A stretch of DNA of 64,000 nucleotides from Ideonella_A sakaiensis_A. GTDB taxonomy: Bacteria > Pseudomonadota > Gammaproteobacteria > Burkholderiales > Burkholderiaceae_C. The DNA lies in assembly GCF_048320135.1 (NCBI RefSeq), contig NZ_CP182947.1, positions 372,001 through 436,000 of the forward strand. The letters run 5' to 3'. Below, piece by piece: positions 8,213 through 17,493 of this stretch. The position numbers and the translations under genes are program-made. The first letter of the stretch is position 1. The number at the start of each line of letters is the position of its first letter. The notes under the pieces are model-generated. The model ran no database searches. It saw nothing but the letters and a program-made list of their open reading frames with translations, and had not been told where the DNA came from.

Positions 8213-9022
8213 ATGAAGCAAACCCATCGGATGCTCGATCAGCAGGTCGCCATCGTCACCGGCGCGACCTCTGGCATCGGCCGCGGCGTTGCCAAGGCGC
8301 TGACCGCAGCCGGCGCGACCGTCGCGATCAACCACCGTGGTCATTCCGACGACGCGCAGCAGCTGGTCGACGAGATCGAGTCCGCCGGCGGCTCGGCACT
8401 GGCGCTGCAGGCTGATGTCGCGATCGAGGCCGATGTCGTGCGGATGTTCGACGAGTTGATCGATCGCCAGGGCCGGGTCGACATCCTGGTCGCCAATGCC
8501 GGTGTGCAGCGCGACGCGCCGTTTGCCGAGATGGAACTGAAACAGTGGCAGGCGGTGATCGACATCAACCTGACCGGCCAGTTTCTCTGCTGCCGCGAGG
8601 CGGTGCGCCGCTTTCTGCGCCAGCCACCGTCGCCGCACTCGAAAGCGGCCGGCAAGATCATCAACATGAGCTCGGTTCACGAGCTGATTCCGTGGGCCGG
8701 CCATGTCAACTATGCCGCGTCGAAGGGCGGCATCATGCAGCTGATGAAAAGCCTCGCGCAGGAGGTGGCCGAGAAGCGGATCCGCGTCAACGGCATCGCG
8801 CCGGGCGCGATCAAGACGCCGATCAACGAGGAGGCCTGGGACGACGAGGAAGCGCTGCAAAAGCTGCTGACGCTGATCCCGTATGGCCGCATCGGCGAGG
8901 TCGAGGACATCGCCCGCGCTGCGGTCTGGCTGGCCTCCGACGATTCCGACTATGTCACCGGCACGACGCTGTTCGTCGACGGCGGCATGAGCCTTTATCC
9001 GGCGTTTCGCGACAATGGCTAG
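8213..9022 (+). CDS. Short-chain dehydrogenase, glucose 1-dehydrogenase type
   Basis: A 269-residue classical SDR. The Rossmann motif TGATSGIGRG lies near residue 17, NAGV follows, Ser in INMSSVHE and YAASKGG give the catalytic Ser-Tyr-Lys, and PGAIKTPIN and FVDGGMSLYP close the fold. The sequence from Val-His-Glu to the C-terminus resembles NAD(P)-dependent glucose 1-dehydrogenases. The ATG at 8213 has AGGAG seven bases ahead. The stop overlaps the start of the GH15 gene by 8 bases, so the two are translationally coupled. Together they would hydrolyse a glucoside and oxidise the released glucose to gluconolactone; the exact substrate is inferred. Confidence 0.8.
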   Translation: MKQTHRMLDQQVAIVTGATSGIGRGVAKALTAAGATVAINHRGHSDDAQQLVDEIESAGGSALALQADVAIEADVVRMFDELIDRQGRVDILVANAGVQRDAPFAEMELKQWQAVIDINLTGQFLCCREAVRRFLRQPPSPHSKAAGKIINMSSVHELIPWAGHVNYAASKGGIMQLMKSLAQEVAEKRIRVNGIAPGAIKTPINEEAWDDEEALQKLLTLIPYGRIGEVEDIARAAVWLASDDSDYVTGTTLFVDGGMSLYPAFRDNG

Positions 9023-10943
9023 ACCGGCTGCACCGCGTTACCGGCCGATCAGGGACCAGGCGTTGATCGGCGACTGCCACGGTTCGGCGCTGGTCGATCG
9101 CGACGGCACGATCGCCTGGGCTACGCTGCACCGCTTCGACGCCGATCCGGTCTTTTTTTCGCTGCTCGATGCAAAGCGCGGCGGCCACTGGACGATCCGG
9201 CCGCGTGGCGACTACAAGGCCAGCCGAGCCTACCTGCGCGGTACCAACATGTTGCGCACGGTCTTCGAGACGGCAGGTGGCAGCGTCGCGGTGACCGATT
9301 ACATGCCGGTCGGCCGGCAGCTGTCGGCCAGCCTGTTCGATTATGTGCACCTGAATGCGCCGGGCTGGATCGTGCGCCGCATCGACGGCCTCGACGGCGA
9401 GGTCACCCTCGACGTCGACTACAAATGCTCGCGCGATTTTGGCCGCTCGCCGGTCGAGCTGATCGGCGGCGACGGCGCGTTGCGCGCCGGCATCGAGATG
9501 CCGACGCTGTATGCGCAGGTCGATTTCAGCGTCGACGGCGACCGTGCTCAGGGCCGGCTCGAGGTCCGCGGCGGCGAGCGCCATGAACTGGTGCTGGCCG
9601 ACAACATGGTCGAAGGCCAGTGGCCGACGACACGCTGTGCCGAATTTTTCGACGTCACGCGCGCGTTCTGGGAGGAGTGGATCGATTTCTGTCGCTACCA
9701 GGGGCCGCACGAGGAAGCGGTACGGCGCAGCGCGCTGGTGCTGAAGCTGATGACCTATGCGCCGACCGGCGCGATGGTCGCCGCCCCGACGACCTCGCTG
9801 CCGGAGGAAATCGGCGGCGAACGCAACTGGGATTACCGCTTCTGCTGGGTCCGCGACGCCTCGTTTGCGCTGTATGCGCTCGCGGTTCTCGGCTACAGCG
9901 GCGAGGCACGATGTTTCCACGACTTTTTGCTGCACGCCGCCAAGCGCTCGTTGCCGTATGTGCGGCCGATGTACGGCATCGGCGGCGAACTCAGGCTCGA
10001 CGAAATCGACTACCACGAGCTCGACGGCTATGCCGGCAGCCGCCCGGTGCGCAGCGGCAATGGCGCCTATCTGCAGTTGCAGATCGATGTCTATGGTCAG
10101 ATGCTCGACCTGGCGCACCTGTACTGCGCGCTCGGCGGCCAGTTGACCGATCAGTACCGGCGGCTGCTCGATGCGGTGGCCGCCTTCATCGCGGCGCATT
10201 GGGGTGAGCCCGATCAGGGGCTGTGGGAGATGCGCGGCGAGGCCCGCCACCACGTCCACGGCAAGCTGATGAGCTGGACCGGCATGGACCGCGCGGCACG
10301 GCTGCTCGGCCCGCAGTGGAAACCGGTCGCCGACGAAATCGCCGCGCAGATCCGCGGCCATGTGCAGCAGCCGGGCAACGGCTGGCTGCGCCAGGCCTAC
10401 GACGGCGGCGCCGATGCCGCGGTGCTGCTCGCGCCGATGCTCGGTTTCGAGTTGCCGGCGGGCAGCCTCGAACGCACGATCGACGAAGTCGTTGCGGCAC
10501 TCGCCGACGGCGACTTCGTCGCCCGCTACGACAGCGAGGACGGGCTGGCCGGTGGCGAAGGCGCCTTCCTGGTCTGCAGTTCATGGCTTGCCGATGCCGA
10601 ACTTGCCGCCGGGCGCATCGACCGCGGCCGCGAGATCATCGAGCGGCTGCTCGCCTGTGCCAACGATGTCGGCCTGTATGCCGAAGAGGTCGACCCATCC
10701 GACAATGCCTTCCTTGGCAATTTTCCGCAGGCGTTGACCCACCTCGGGCTGATCGGCAACCTGGCAAACCTGCAGATGGCAGAACGCGACGGCCCGGCCG
10801 CATTGCGCGGCACCTATGCCGACCGTGCGACACGCGCAGTTACCGCGACCTTCGGCTGGCGCGCGGTGCTGGCGTCGATGTGGCAGCTGCGCCGGGTCGG
10901 CCGCATCGTGTCGTCATCACGGTCGAAAATGGCTTGGCCCTAG
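9015..10943 (+). CDS. Glycoside hydrolase family 15 protein (glucoamylase/trehalase-like)
   Basis: A 642-residue GH15 enzyme. The N-terminal beta-rich domain (RYRPIRDQALIGDCHGSALVDRDGTIAWATL) is the trehalase-like N-domain. The (alpha/alpha)6 barrel carries NWDYRFCWVRDASF around residue 270 and YAEEVDPSDNAFLGNFPQALTHLGLI around residue 554; these hold the conserved acid and base carboxylates. Cytosolic members hydrolyse trehalose or short malto-oligosaccharides, and no signal peptide is visible. It starts inside the end of the SDR gene (8-base overlap). It is convergent with the alpha/beta hydrolase gene, which ends 18 bases away. Confidence 0.88.
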   Translation: MARPAAPRYRPIRDQALIGDCHGSALVDRDGTIAWATLHRFDADPVFFSLLDAKRGGHWTIRPRGDYKASRAYLRGTNMLRTVFETAGGSVAVTDYMPVGRQLSASLFDYVHLNAPGWIVRRIDGLDGEVTLDVDYKCSRDFGRSPVELIGGDGALRAGIEMPTLYAQVDFSVDGDRAQGRLEVRGGERHELVLADNMVEGQWPTTRCAEFFDVTRAFWEEWIDFCRYQGPHEEAVRRSALVLKLMTYAPTGAMVAAPTTSLPEEIGGERNWDYRFCWVRDASFALYALAVLGYSGEARCFHDFLLHAAKRSLPYVRPMYGIGGELRLDEIDYHELDGYAGSRPVRSGNGAYLQLQIDVYGQMLDLAHLYCALGGQLTDQYRRLLDAVAAFIAAHWGEPDQGLWEMRGEARHHVHGKLMSWTGMDRAARLLGPQWKPVADEIAAQIRGHVQQPGNGWLRQAYDGGADAAVLLAPMLGFELPAGSLERTIDEVVAALADGDFVARYDSEDGLAGGEGAFLVCSSWLADAELAAGRIDRGREIIERLLACANDVGLYAEEVDPSDNAFLGNFPQALTHLGLIGNLANLQMAERDGPAALRGTYADRATRAVTATFGWRAVLASMWQLRRVGRIVSSSRSKMAWP

Positions 10944-10961
10944 CAGCGTGCGGCGCCGCGC

Positions 10962-11732
10962 TCAGCGGCGCTTCGCAGCGGCCGCCGCCTGGTCGGCCGC
11001 GCGAGCGTCCTGCACCATCTCGGTCATCCAGTGGACCAGCAGCCGGGTATAGGCCTCGTCCATGCCTTGTTCGGACAAGCCGTGGTCGGCGCCGGCCATC
11101 AGCCGGTAGGTCAGCGACCGCGCCTGCGCACAGGCGACCCGGTAGTTCTCGATCACCTGGTGCGGCACCATCGAATCGTGCTCCGACTCGACCAGCAACA
11201 CATCGCCACGAAAGGCCGCGCAGGCGCGCAGTGCACGATTGGTCGCCGGGTCGACGACGCTGTTGCGGTAGGCCACCAGATCCGACCGCACCAAGCTGGT
11301 TTTCGGCACCAGCCAATCCTCGTCGCGGTACAGCGCAGGCACCCGCAACGACAGCCAGCGCACCGGCCGCAACGAGGTCAGGATGGCCGCCAGATACCCG
11401 CCATAACTGCTGCCGACGATCGCGATCGCGGTCGGGTCGACAGCCGGATGGCCGACCAGCACATCGTAGGCGGCGAGCACGTCGCGCAGGTTGTCCTCGC
11501 GGGTCACCGTCGAGCGCATCACCTCGTGCCGGACGTGGCCACGCAGGTCGAAGGTCAGGCAGATGCAGCCGAGGGCGGCGATCGCGTGGGCACGGTTGAT
11601 ATATTGCTGCTGGCCGCCGTCCCATCCGTGGACCAGCATGACACCGGGCACCATGCGGTCCGGCCCGACCAGCGTGCCGGCGATCTGCTGATCACCGACG
11701 GGTATATCGATCGGATTGTCACGTGTGGCCAT
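10962..11732 (-). CDS. Alpha/beta hydrolase (dienelactone-hydrolase/acylaminoacyl-peptidase-like)
   Basis: A 256-residue alpha/beta-hydrolase. The oxyanion region is VMLVHGWDGG, the nucleophile elbow is GSSYGG, a VESEHDSMVP block carries the expected acid, and GADHGLSEQG carries the catalytic His. There is no signal peptide. The start at 11732 (MATRDNPID) lies inside the end of the upstream ATP-grasp-like gene, a 14-base overlap implying coupling; an ATG at 11750 is possible but would enlarge the overlap. The substrate is unknown, and the pairing suggests the two proteins act on the same compound. Confidence 0.8.
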   Translation of the reverse strand: MATRDNPIDIPVGDQQIAGTLVGPDRMVPGVMLVHGWDGGQQQYINRAHAIAALGCICLTFDLRGHVRHEVMRSTVTREDNLRDVLAAYDVLVGHPAVDPTAIAIVGSSYGGYLAAILTSLRPVRWLSLRVPALYRDEDWLVPKTSLVRSDLVAYRNSVVDPATNRALRACAAFRGDVLLVESEHDSMVPHQVIENYRVACAQARSLTYRLMAGADHGLSEQGMDEAYTRLLVHWMTEMVQDARAADQAAAAAKRR

Positions 11733-12885
11733 CGACCTCGACGACTGCAAACTTGCTCAACATGCCGACGATCGGATCCTCGCCGGCGAAAAAGACCGCC
11801 GCACCTTCCGGCAGCTCGACATCCGAACCATACACCTCGTGGCCGGCGACCCGGATCGACCGGCAAGCGGGGTCGGCCGCAAAATGTTCGAGTGCAAGCA
11901 CCTCGGCGCCGCTGGCGCCGCCGAGCCGCCACGACTGCTCGAGTACGCCGGATCGCCAGTGGCCGTTGGCGTCGCGCCCGCGCGCGATGTCGTAGTTGAT
12001 CCGCGACAGGATCATTCCCGGGAAGCAACTCAACGCGGCCTCGTGGTAACGCCGCGCCTGCGCGACGGCAAGCCGCACCTCGACCGGCAGCGCCGTCGCG
12101 AGCAGTGTCTCGAAGCCGCCGCGAACCACCTGCAGCGTCGAGCCGCCATAAACCGTCTCGCCGCGGTTGTCGGTCGTTGTCCGCTGCGAGCCGTGGTAGG
12201 TCGCGACGAGATCGCCGACGATCACCTGGCCGACGCTGAAGGTCGTCACCTCTTCGAGGTTGCGCTCGAGCACGACGCCATTGGCTGCCATCTCGTCCGG
12301 GTCGAAGGCTTCGAGCGCAAAGCGCAGTTCGGTGCAGTCGCGCACGACCTGCTGGCCGCGGCCACCGGTTGCGTGGACCTGCTTCACCCGCACCGGCCCG
12401 CCCTTCAGCAACAGGTTGCCGGCGAGAAAGGCATCCTCGAGCACAAAAGCCGTCCAGCCCTCGTGCACCGCATCGGTCACCTGCAGCGGAAAACGGTTGC
12501 TCCATCCGGCAGGAGCCGGTGACCCGGCGCCGAGCAACGGATGGGTGATCGCCTTGCTCGCGACGAAGGCAAACGGCACGACGCCGCCGAACAAGTCGTC
12601 CGGGCTGCGGATATCGAGCCGGCGCGCATCGAGTTCGCCAACGACGGTGTCGTTCGGCACCAGGTAGTTGGAGCCCTGCGGCAACGACCGGGCGTCGCAG
12701 CTGCCGCCGAAATCAAAGCCCTTCAGCCGCGCCAGCCGGCGCGCGATCTCGACACGGGTCGCGCGTTCGTGCAGGCACGCAAAGTCGTTGTCGGCATGGC
12801 TGTAGGCCAGCACGACGCCGCGTGGCGGCGTTTCCGCAAGATTTTCGCCGGTGGGCCAGAGGGCCTGGGTCTGGATGTCGAGCAT
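11719..12885 (-). CDS. DUF3182-like protein with ATP-grasp features
   Basis: A 388-residue protein starting MLDIQTQALWPTGENL after a good AGGAG. The central part has ATP-grasp hallmarks: VKQVHATGGRGQQVV (lysine and glycine-rich loop), VVLERNLEEVTTFSVGQVIVGD (adenine strand and acidic metal region) and ILSRINYDIARG near the metal-binding end. From memory it matches DUF3182, a family of uncharacterised proteobacterial proteins; the name is recall, not a search. It would ligate a carboxylate to a nucleophile using ATP, substrate unknown. It is the first gene of a two-gene operon with the hydrolase and is divergent from the antiporter gene 291 bases away. Confidence 0.65.
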   Translation of the reverse strand: MLDIQTQALWPTGENLAETPPRGVVLAYSHADNDFACLHERATRVEIARRLARLKGFDFGGSCDARSLPQGSNYLVPNDTVVGELDARRLDIRSPDDLFGGVVPFAFVASKAITHPLLGAGSPAPAGWSNRFPLQVTDAVHEGWTAFVLEDAFLAGNLLLKGGPVRVKQVHATGGRGQQVVRDCTELRFALEAFDPDEMAANGVVLERNLEEVTTFSVGQVIVGDLVATYHGSQRTTTDNRGETVYGGSTLQVVRGGFETLLATALPVEVRLAVAQARRYHEAALSCFPGMILSRINYDIARGRDANGHWRSGVLEQSWRLGGASGAEVLALEHFAADPACRSIRVAGHEVYGSDVELPEGAAVFFAGEDPIVGMLSKFAVVEVDGHT

Positions 12886-13176
12886 CGAAAAACTCCTGTT
12901 CTTCGCCCGATTACAGGCCCGCCGATGGCCGCAGTCTGTCGGACGGCGACCCACCACGGCGTCGGCAAAGCCGAGGCTGCGGGGTCGCTTGCCGCGAGCT
13001 GCCCGCAAGCCGCCGCAGGGGTCCGCGATCGCTGTTCGGACAGGCGACAATTCGCCAATGGCACCAACGCACCGCATTTCCCTGATTGATCCGGTTACAC
13101 ATTGGCCGCTTTGCCGGAAGCTTTCACGCAACCCGCTGAGCCAGCCGGCTGCGGGAGGCTGCCGCCAGGCCACCGC

Positions 13177-15009
13177 ATGACGCCGATGCATACGGCAACG
13201 CTGCTGCTGGTCGTGCTGGCGGCCGGTCTGATCAGCCAGTGGGTGGCCTGGCGGATCAGGCTGCCGGCGATCGTCGTGCTGATCACCGCCGGCATCCTGC
13301 TCGGCCCGGCGACCGGCGTGATCGAAATCGGGATGGCGCAGAGCGAATTGACCGAGATGATCGGCTTCGGCGTTGCGATCATCCTGTTCGAAGGCGGCAT
13401 GGACCTGAAACTCGGCGAGTTCAAGCGCGTCGGCCATGGTGTCGGCAGGCTGACACTGGTTGCGCCGCCGATCGCCTGGCTGCTCGGCAGCCTCGCGGCG
13501 CACTACCTCGGTGGGCTCAGCTGGCCGGTCTCGATGGTGCTCGGCGCAATCCTCGTCGTCACCGGCCCGACCGTGATCCTGCCGCTGCTGCGCCAGGCGA
13601 AATTGAACAAGGAATCGGCCTCGCTGCTGAAGTGGGAAGGCATCGTCAACGACCCGGTCGGCGTGCTGCTCGCGGTGCTGACCTTCCAGTACCTGACGAT
13701 CGGCGGCGGCATCAGCAAGACCTTGCTCGGCGTCGCGGCGGCGATCGCCGCTGCCGCGGTCTTCGGTGGTCTCGGCGGCTGGCTGATCGGCAAGCTGTAC
13801 CAGCGCGGAGGCGTTCCCGAACACCTGAAACCGCCGCTGCTGATGGTGATGGTGCTGATCGTCTACTGGGCCAGCAACCTGGTCCAGCATGAGGCCGGTC
13901 TGCTCAGCGTCACGCTGATGGGCATGGTGATCGGCAACATGCACCTGGTCGAACGCGAGTCGCTGCAGCGCTTCAAGGAAAACCTGACCGTCGTGCTGCT
14001 GTCGGTGCTGTTCATCATCATCCCGTCGCAGTTGCAGGCAAGCCAGCTCGACCTGCTCGACTGGCGCACGCTCGCCTTCGTGTTCGCGGTGCTGCTGCTG
14101 GTGCGGCCGCTGACGATTGCGCTGGCGACGATCGGCGCGCCGATGCGCGGCGGCGACAAGATCCTGCTCGGCTGGGTCGCGCCGCGCGGGATCGTCGCGG
14201 CGGCCACCGCCGGCATCTTCGGACCGGCGCTGGTCGCGGCCGGTTATCCGGATGCCGAAAGGCTGCTGCCGATCACCTTCGCGGTGATCATCGCCACCGT
14301 GCTGGCCCATGGATTGACGATGGGTCGGCTCGGCCGCCACCTCGGGCTCGCGGCGCGCAGCGACAACGGCGTGTTGTTTGTCGGCTCGTCGCCGTGGACG
14401 GTGGCATTTGCGCGCGTGCTGAAACGGCTCGATATCGACGTGCTGATCGTCGATGGCGTCTACAGCCGGCTGAAGGAAGCGCGGATGGACAACCTGCCCG
14501 TCTATTACGGCGAGATCCTGTCCGACCATGCCGAACATACGCTGGAGGCGCAGCACCTGAACCACCTGTTGTGCGGCACCGTCAACGACTTCTACAACGC
14601 GCTGGTCTGCAAGGCGCAGGGACGCCGCTACGGCAACCACCGCAGTTTCCAGTTTGCCACCCACAAATCCTCGGGCCAGCAACTGAACCAGCTGACGCTG
14701 CAGCAGCGCGGCTATTTTGCGTTCAGCGAGGATGCAACCTACGAATTCCTGCACGAGCGGCTGAACGAAGGCTGGCTGGTGCAGACCACGAAGCTGACCA
14801 AGTCCTATGGCTGGAGCGAGTTCTCGAGCCGCGGCGGTGAACAGGGCAAGGACTGGCTGCTGCTCGGTGGCGTCTCGCCGACCGGCATGATCCGCCTCTA
14901 CTCGCCGGAGCAGAAATTCAAGCTCGAGGCCGGCTGGACAGCGATCTATTTCGGACCGGAATCGACGGGCCGCGAAGCAAAACCGGCCGAGGCCAGCGAG
15001 GCCGGCTGA
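13177..15009 (+). CDS. CPA-family cation/proton antiporter with C-terminal nucleotide-binding domain
   Basis: A 610-residue inner-membrane protein. About twelve hydrophobic segments span residues 5-390, beginning TATLLLVVLAAGLISQWVAW. The ion-binding pair is Asn158-Asp159 in EGIVNDPVGVLLAV; the ND form is typical of electroneutral CPA1 exchangers. The part from about residue 395 (VLFVGSSPWTVAFARVLKRL) is a Rossmann-like TrkA-N/RCK regulatory domain, followed by a beta-rich tail. It probably exchanges Na+ or K+ for H+. The ATG at 13177 is preferred because it begins immediately before the first membrane span; a second ATG lies at 13186. It is convergent with aidB, with 12 bases between the stops. 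Confidence 0.85.
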   Translation: MTPMHTATLLLVVLAAGLISQWVAWRIRLPAIVVLITAGILLGPATGVIEIGMAQSELTEMIGFGVAIILFEGGMDLKLGEFKRVGHGVGRLTLVAPPIAWLLGSLAAHYLGGLSWPVSMVLGAILVVTGPTVILPLLRQAKLNKESASLLKWEGIVNDPVGVLLAVLTFQYLTIGGGISKTLLGVAAAIAAAAVFGGLGGWLIGKLYQRGGVPEHLKPPLLMVMVLIVYWASNLVQHEAGLLSVTLMGMVIGNMHLVERESLQRFKENLTVVLLSVLFIIIPSQLQASQLDLLDWRTLAFVFAVLLLVRPLTIALATIGAPMRGGDKILLGWVAPRGIVAAATAGIFGPALVAAGYPDAERLLPITFAVIIATVLAHGLTMGRLGRHLGLAARSDNGVLFVGSSPWTVAFARVLKRLDIDVLIVDGVYSRLKEARMDNLPVYYGEILSDHAEHTLEAQHLNHLLCGTVNDFYNALVCKAQGRRYGNHRSFQFATHKSSGQQLNQLTLQQRGYFAFSEDATYEFLHERLNEGWLVQTTKLTKSYGWSEFSSRGGEQGKDWLLLGGVSPTGMIRLYSPEQKFKLEAGWTAIYFGPESTGREAKPAEASEAG

Positions 15010-15021
15010 GCAGCCGCCGCA

Positions 15022-16674
15022 TCACTGCGGGAAAGCGCGCGCCAGCAGCGCGGCGATATCGACCGCGTGCAGATCGCAGCCGCCGACCACCCTGCCCCAG
15101 CCGGCCGCGCCGATGCGGCTGGCGATGAAGGCGTCGGCGACCGGCGCCGGTGCACTGCGGCGCAGCAGCGCGGCCTGCACGACCAGCACCAGCCGCTGCG
15201 CGAGCAGCCGCGCGACCGCCTCGAGCTGATCCGGCGGCAGCTTCAGCATGCCGCGCAGCGAATCGATTTCGCTGCGCAGCACCGCATCATCGGCCGCCGC
15301 CTGCTCGAGGTCGGCGAGCAGATCGAACATCGCATCCGGATCCCGGGCAAAGGCGCGGATCAGGTCGAGGCACATCACGTTGCCCGAGCCCTCCCAGATT
15401 GAATTGACCGGCGCCTCGCGAAACAGCCTCGCCATCACGCCGGGCTCGACATAACCGTTGCCGCCGAAGGTCTCCATCGCCTCGCCGACCAGTTCGACCG
15501 CCCGTTTGCAGACCCAGAATTTGGCCGCTGGCGTGACGATGCGCTTCCAGACCCGCTCGCGCGGATCGTCGTCGCGCTCGAAGGCGGCGGCCAGCCGCAT
15601 CGTCAGCACCAGCGCTGCTTCGCTTTCCAGCGCCAGATCGGCGAGCACCGCGCGCATCAGCGGCTGCTCGGCCAATACCTTGCCGAAGGCCTTGCGCTGG
15701 CGGGTATAGGCCAGCGACTGCACCAGCGCCTGTCGGATGAAGGCGGCGCTGCTCATCACGCAGGCCAGCCGCGTGTGGTTGGCCATCTCGATGATCGTCG
15801 GGATGCCGCGGCCCGGCTCACCAATCAGCATGCCCAGCGCATCGTCGAATTCGACCTCGCTGCTCGAATTGCTGCAGTTGCCGAGCTTGTTCTTCAGGCG
15901 CTGGATGCGCACCGGATTCCTGCTGTCGTCGGGCCGCCAGCGCGGCACGAAGAAGCACGATGGCCCGGCATCGTCGAATTGTGCGACGACCAGATGGGCA
16001 TCACACATCGGCGCCGAGAAAAACCATTTGTGGCCGCGGATCAGGTACTCGGCACCGCGGCCGCCGGCACCGACCGGGCGCGCCGTCGTCGTATTGGCGC
16101 GCACGTCGGAGCCGCCCTGCTTCTCGGTCATGCCCATGCCGATGCAGATCGACCGCTTGTCGTGCATCGGCAGGTCACGCGCGTCGTGATCATCGCTGTA
16201 CAGCTTGTCGCCGATGGCCTGCCACAGGCCCTTTTCGCGCTGCAGCAGCGGGATCGCGGCCCAGGTCATCGTCGAGGGGCAACTGGTACCCGACTCGACC
16301 TGGCAATGCAGGTAGAAGCCGGCGATATCGGCAATCCAGCGGCCCGGCCGCTGGTCGCGGAACGGCAACGCGATCCAGCCGGCGCCACGCAACTTCGTCA
16401 TCAACGAATGCCATGCCGGATGGAACTCGACGTGGTCGATGCGGCGGCCACGGCGGTCGTACACCTCGAGTTCGGGAAGATGGCGGTTCGCCAGTTCGGC
16501 CTCGTGGAAGGACTCGGCACTGCCGATCTCACCGCCGTAGGCTTCGAGCGCCGGCAGCGCCCACGACGCATCGGCCGCCGTCACTGCAGCGACGAGTGCC
16601 TGGTCGGTGGCAAACAGGTTGTAGCCGGTCAGCTCGTCGTACTGGTTGAATACCTCATGCGTGTGCATGACCAT
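15022..16674 (-). CDS. aidB: AidB-type acyl-CoA dehydrogenase
   Basis: A 550-residue protein, about the length of E. coli AidB (541). The N-terminus HEVFNQYDELTGYNLF, the block FHPAWHSLMTKL, the flavin region GMGMTEKQGGSDVRANTT and FGGNGYVEPGVMARLFREAPVNSIWEGSGNVMCLD are characteristic of AidB, a flavoprotein of the adaptive alkylation response that binds DNA and has weak isovaleryl-CoA dehydrogenase activity. The ATG at 16674 is chosen for the GGAGG seven bases upstream; ATGs at 16668 and 16704 are alternatives. No ada or alkB gene is nearby. Confidence 0.88.
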   Translation of the reverse strand: MVMHTHEVFNQYDELTGYNLFATDQALVAAVTAADASWALPALEAYGGEIGSAESFHEAELANRHLPELEVYDRRGRRIDHVEFHPAWHSLMTKLRGAGWIALPFRDQRPGRWIADIAGFYLHCQVESGTSCPSTMTWAAIPLLQREKGLWQAIGDKLYSDDHDARDLPMHDKRSICIGMGMTEKQGGSDVRANTTTARPVGAGGRGAEYLIRGHKWFFSAPMCDAHLVVAQFDDAGPSCFFVPRWRPDDSRNPVRIQRLKNKLGNCSNSSSEVEFDDALGMLIGEPGRGIPTIIEMANHTRLACVMSSAAFIRQALVQSLAYTRQRKAFGKVLAEQPLMRAVLADLALESEAALVLTMRLAAAFERDDDPRERVWKRIVTPAAKFWVCKRAVELVGEAMETFGGNGYVEPGVMARLFREAPVNSIWEGSGNVMCLDLIRAFARDPDAMFDLLADLEQAAADDAVLRSEIDSLRGMLKLPPDQLEAVARLLAQRLVLVVQAALLRRSAPAPVADAFIASRIGAAGWGRVVGGCDLHAVDIAALLARAFPQ

Positions 16675-16716
16675 CGCGGCCTCCGATCGAATGTTCGGAG
16701 ACAAAGTCTAGACCGA

Positions 16717-17418
16717 TCACCCACTCCAGTCGGCCGAGAAACTGGCAGGCACGAATGCCGGCATGCCTGCACCGGCCCCGATCTCAACCGAAAGGCGATC
16801 GGTCGGGTCCACCGGCGGCCGCCATTGGCCACAAACCCGGTCCCACGCTCCGCCGACCTTGGGTTGATTCGATCCTTCGACATAGACTTCGGTTTCGACA
16901 TAGATCCATGCCTCGGGCTCATACCTCAGCAGCATGTCGAAACTGTGGTTATAGGTCTCCGTTGTACGGAGCGGACCGAGAAACGGAGACCATTTCGCCT
17001 TCTTGGCCTTGTCCTCGTCCTTGTTCTCGGGGTCGGGCTGGTATTTCGGGTCCGGAAACACCTTGGTCCATTCGGCCGTTCCGTTGGCGCGGATCCAGTC
17101 GATGTCGATCAGCCTGGCGAATTTGTCGGGCTCCCGTTGCAGCTCGAATCTGTAGGCGACGGTCACCACCTTCACGACATTCAGCTCCGACTTTCCGGTG
17201 TTCTCCAAGTTGACCTGGAAAGCCCGTTGGCATCCTCCAGTTGCAGGAGTCGCAGCTCTGAGGTGGCTGTTCAGCCTGACGTTCTGCGCGAGCAACGGCC
17301 CTTCGGTCCAGACGAATGTCTGGTAAGTCCAGACGCCCGCGACGAGCACCGCGAAGATCTGCACACCCCTCCAAATCCACTCCAGGATCTGCAGGACGGA
17401 ATCCTTTCCTTCAGCCAT
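16717..17418 (-). CDS. Membrane-anchored protein of unknown function
   Basis: A 233-residue protein I do not recognise. One transmembrane segment lies at about residues 15-33 (WRGVQIFAVLVAGVWTYQTFVW). The remainder is a soluble domain, probably beta-rich and outside the inner membrane. It contains FQVNLENTGKSELNVVKV, which reads like an immunoglobulin-type strand pair, a charged loop PENKDEDKAKKAKW, and YNHSFDMLLRYEPEAWIYVETEVYVEG. It has ordinary codon use and lies 42 bases upstream of aidB on the same strand. No close family is recalled. Confidence 0.6.
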   Translation of the reverse strand: MAEGKDSVLQILEWIWRGVQIFAVLVAGVWTYQTFVWTEGPLLAQNVRLNSHLRAATPATGGCQRAFQVNLENTGKSELNVVKVVTVAYRFELQREPDKFARLIDIDWIRANGTAEWTKVFPDPKYQPDPENKDEDKAKKAKWSPFLGPLRTTETYNHSFDMLLRYEPEAWIYVETEVYVEGSNQPKVGGAWDRVCGQWRPPVDPTDRLSVEIGAGAGMPAFVPASFSADWSG

Positions 17419-17493
17419 GGTCTGTGCACCGGTCGTTGTGCGAAAACCATGGTACGCCTTCGAACCGCCGCTGTCGCGCGTCAGCGCCCGGGC

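Noticed and set aside
11719..14754. Extension of the DUF3182-like frame to 1011 codons into the antiporter gene
   Set aside because: The family-like part begins at 12885 behind a good ribosome site. The upstream extension is low-complexity antisense of the antiporter gene.
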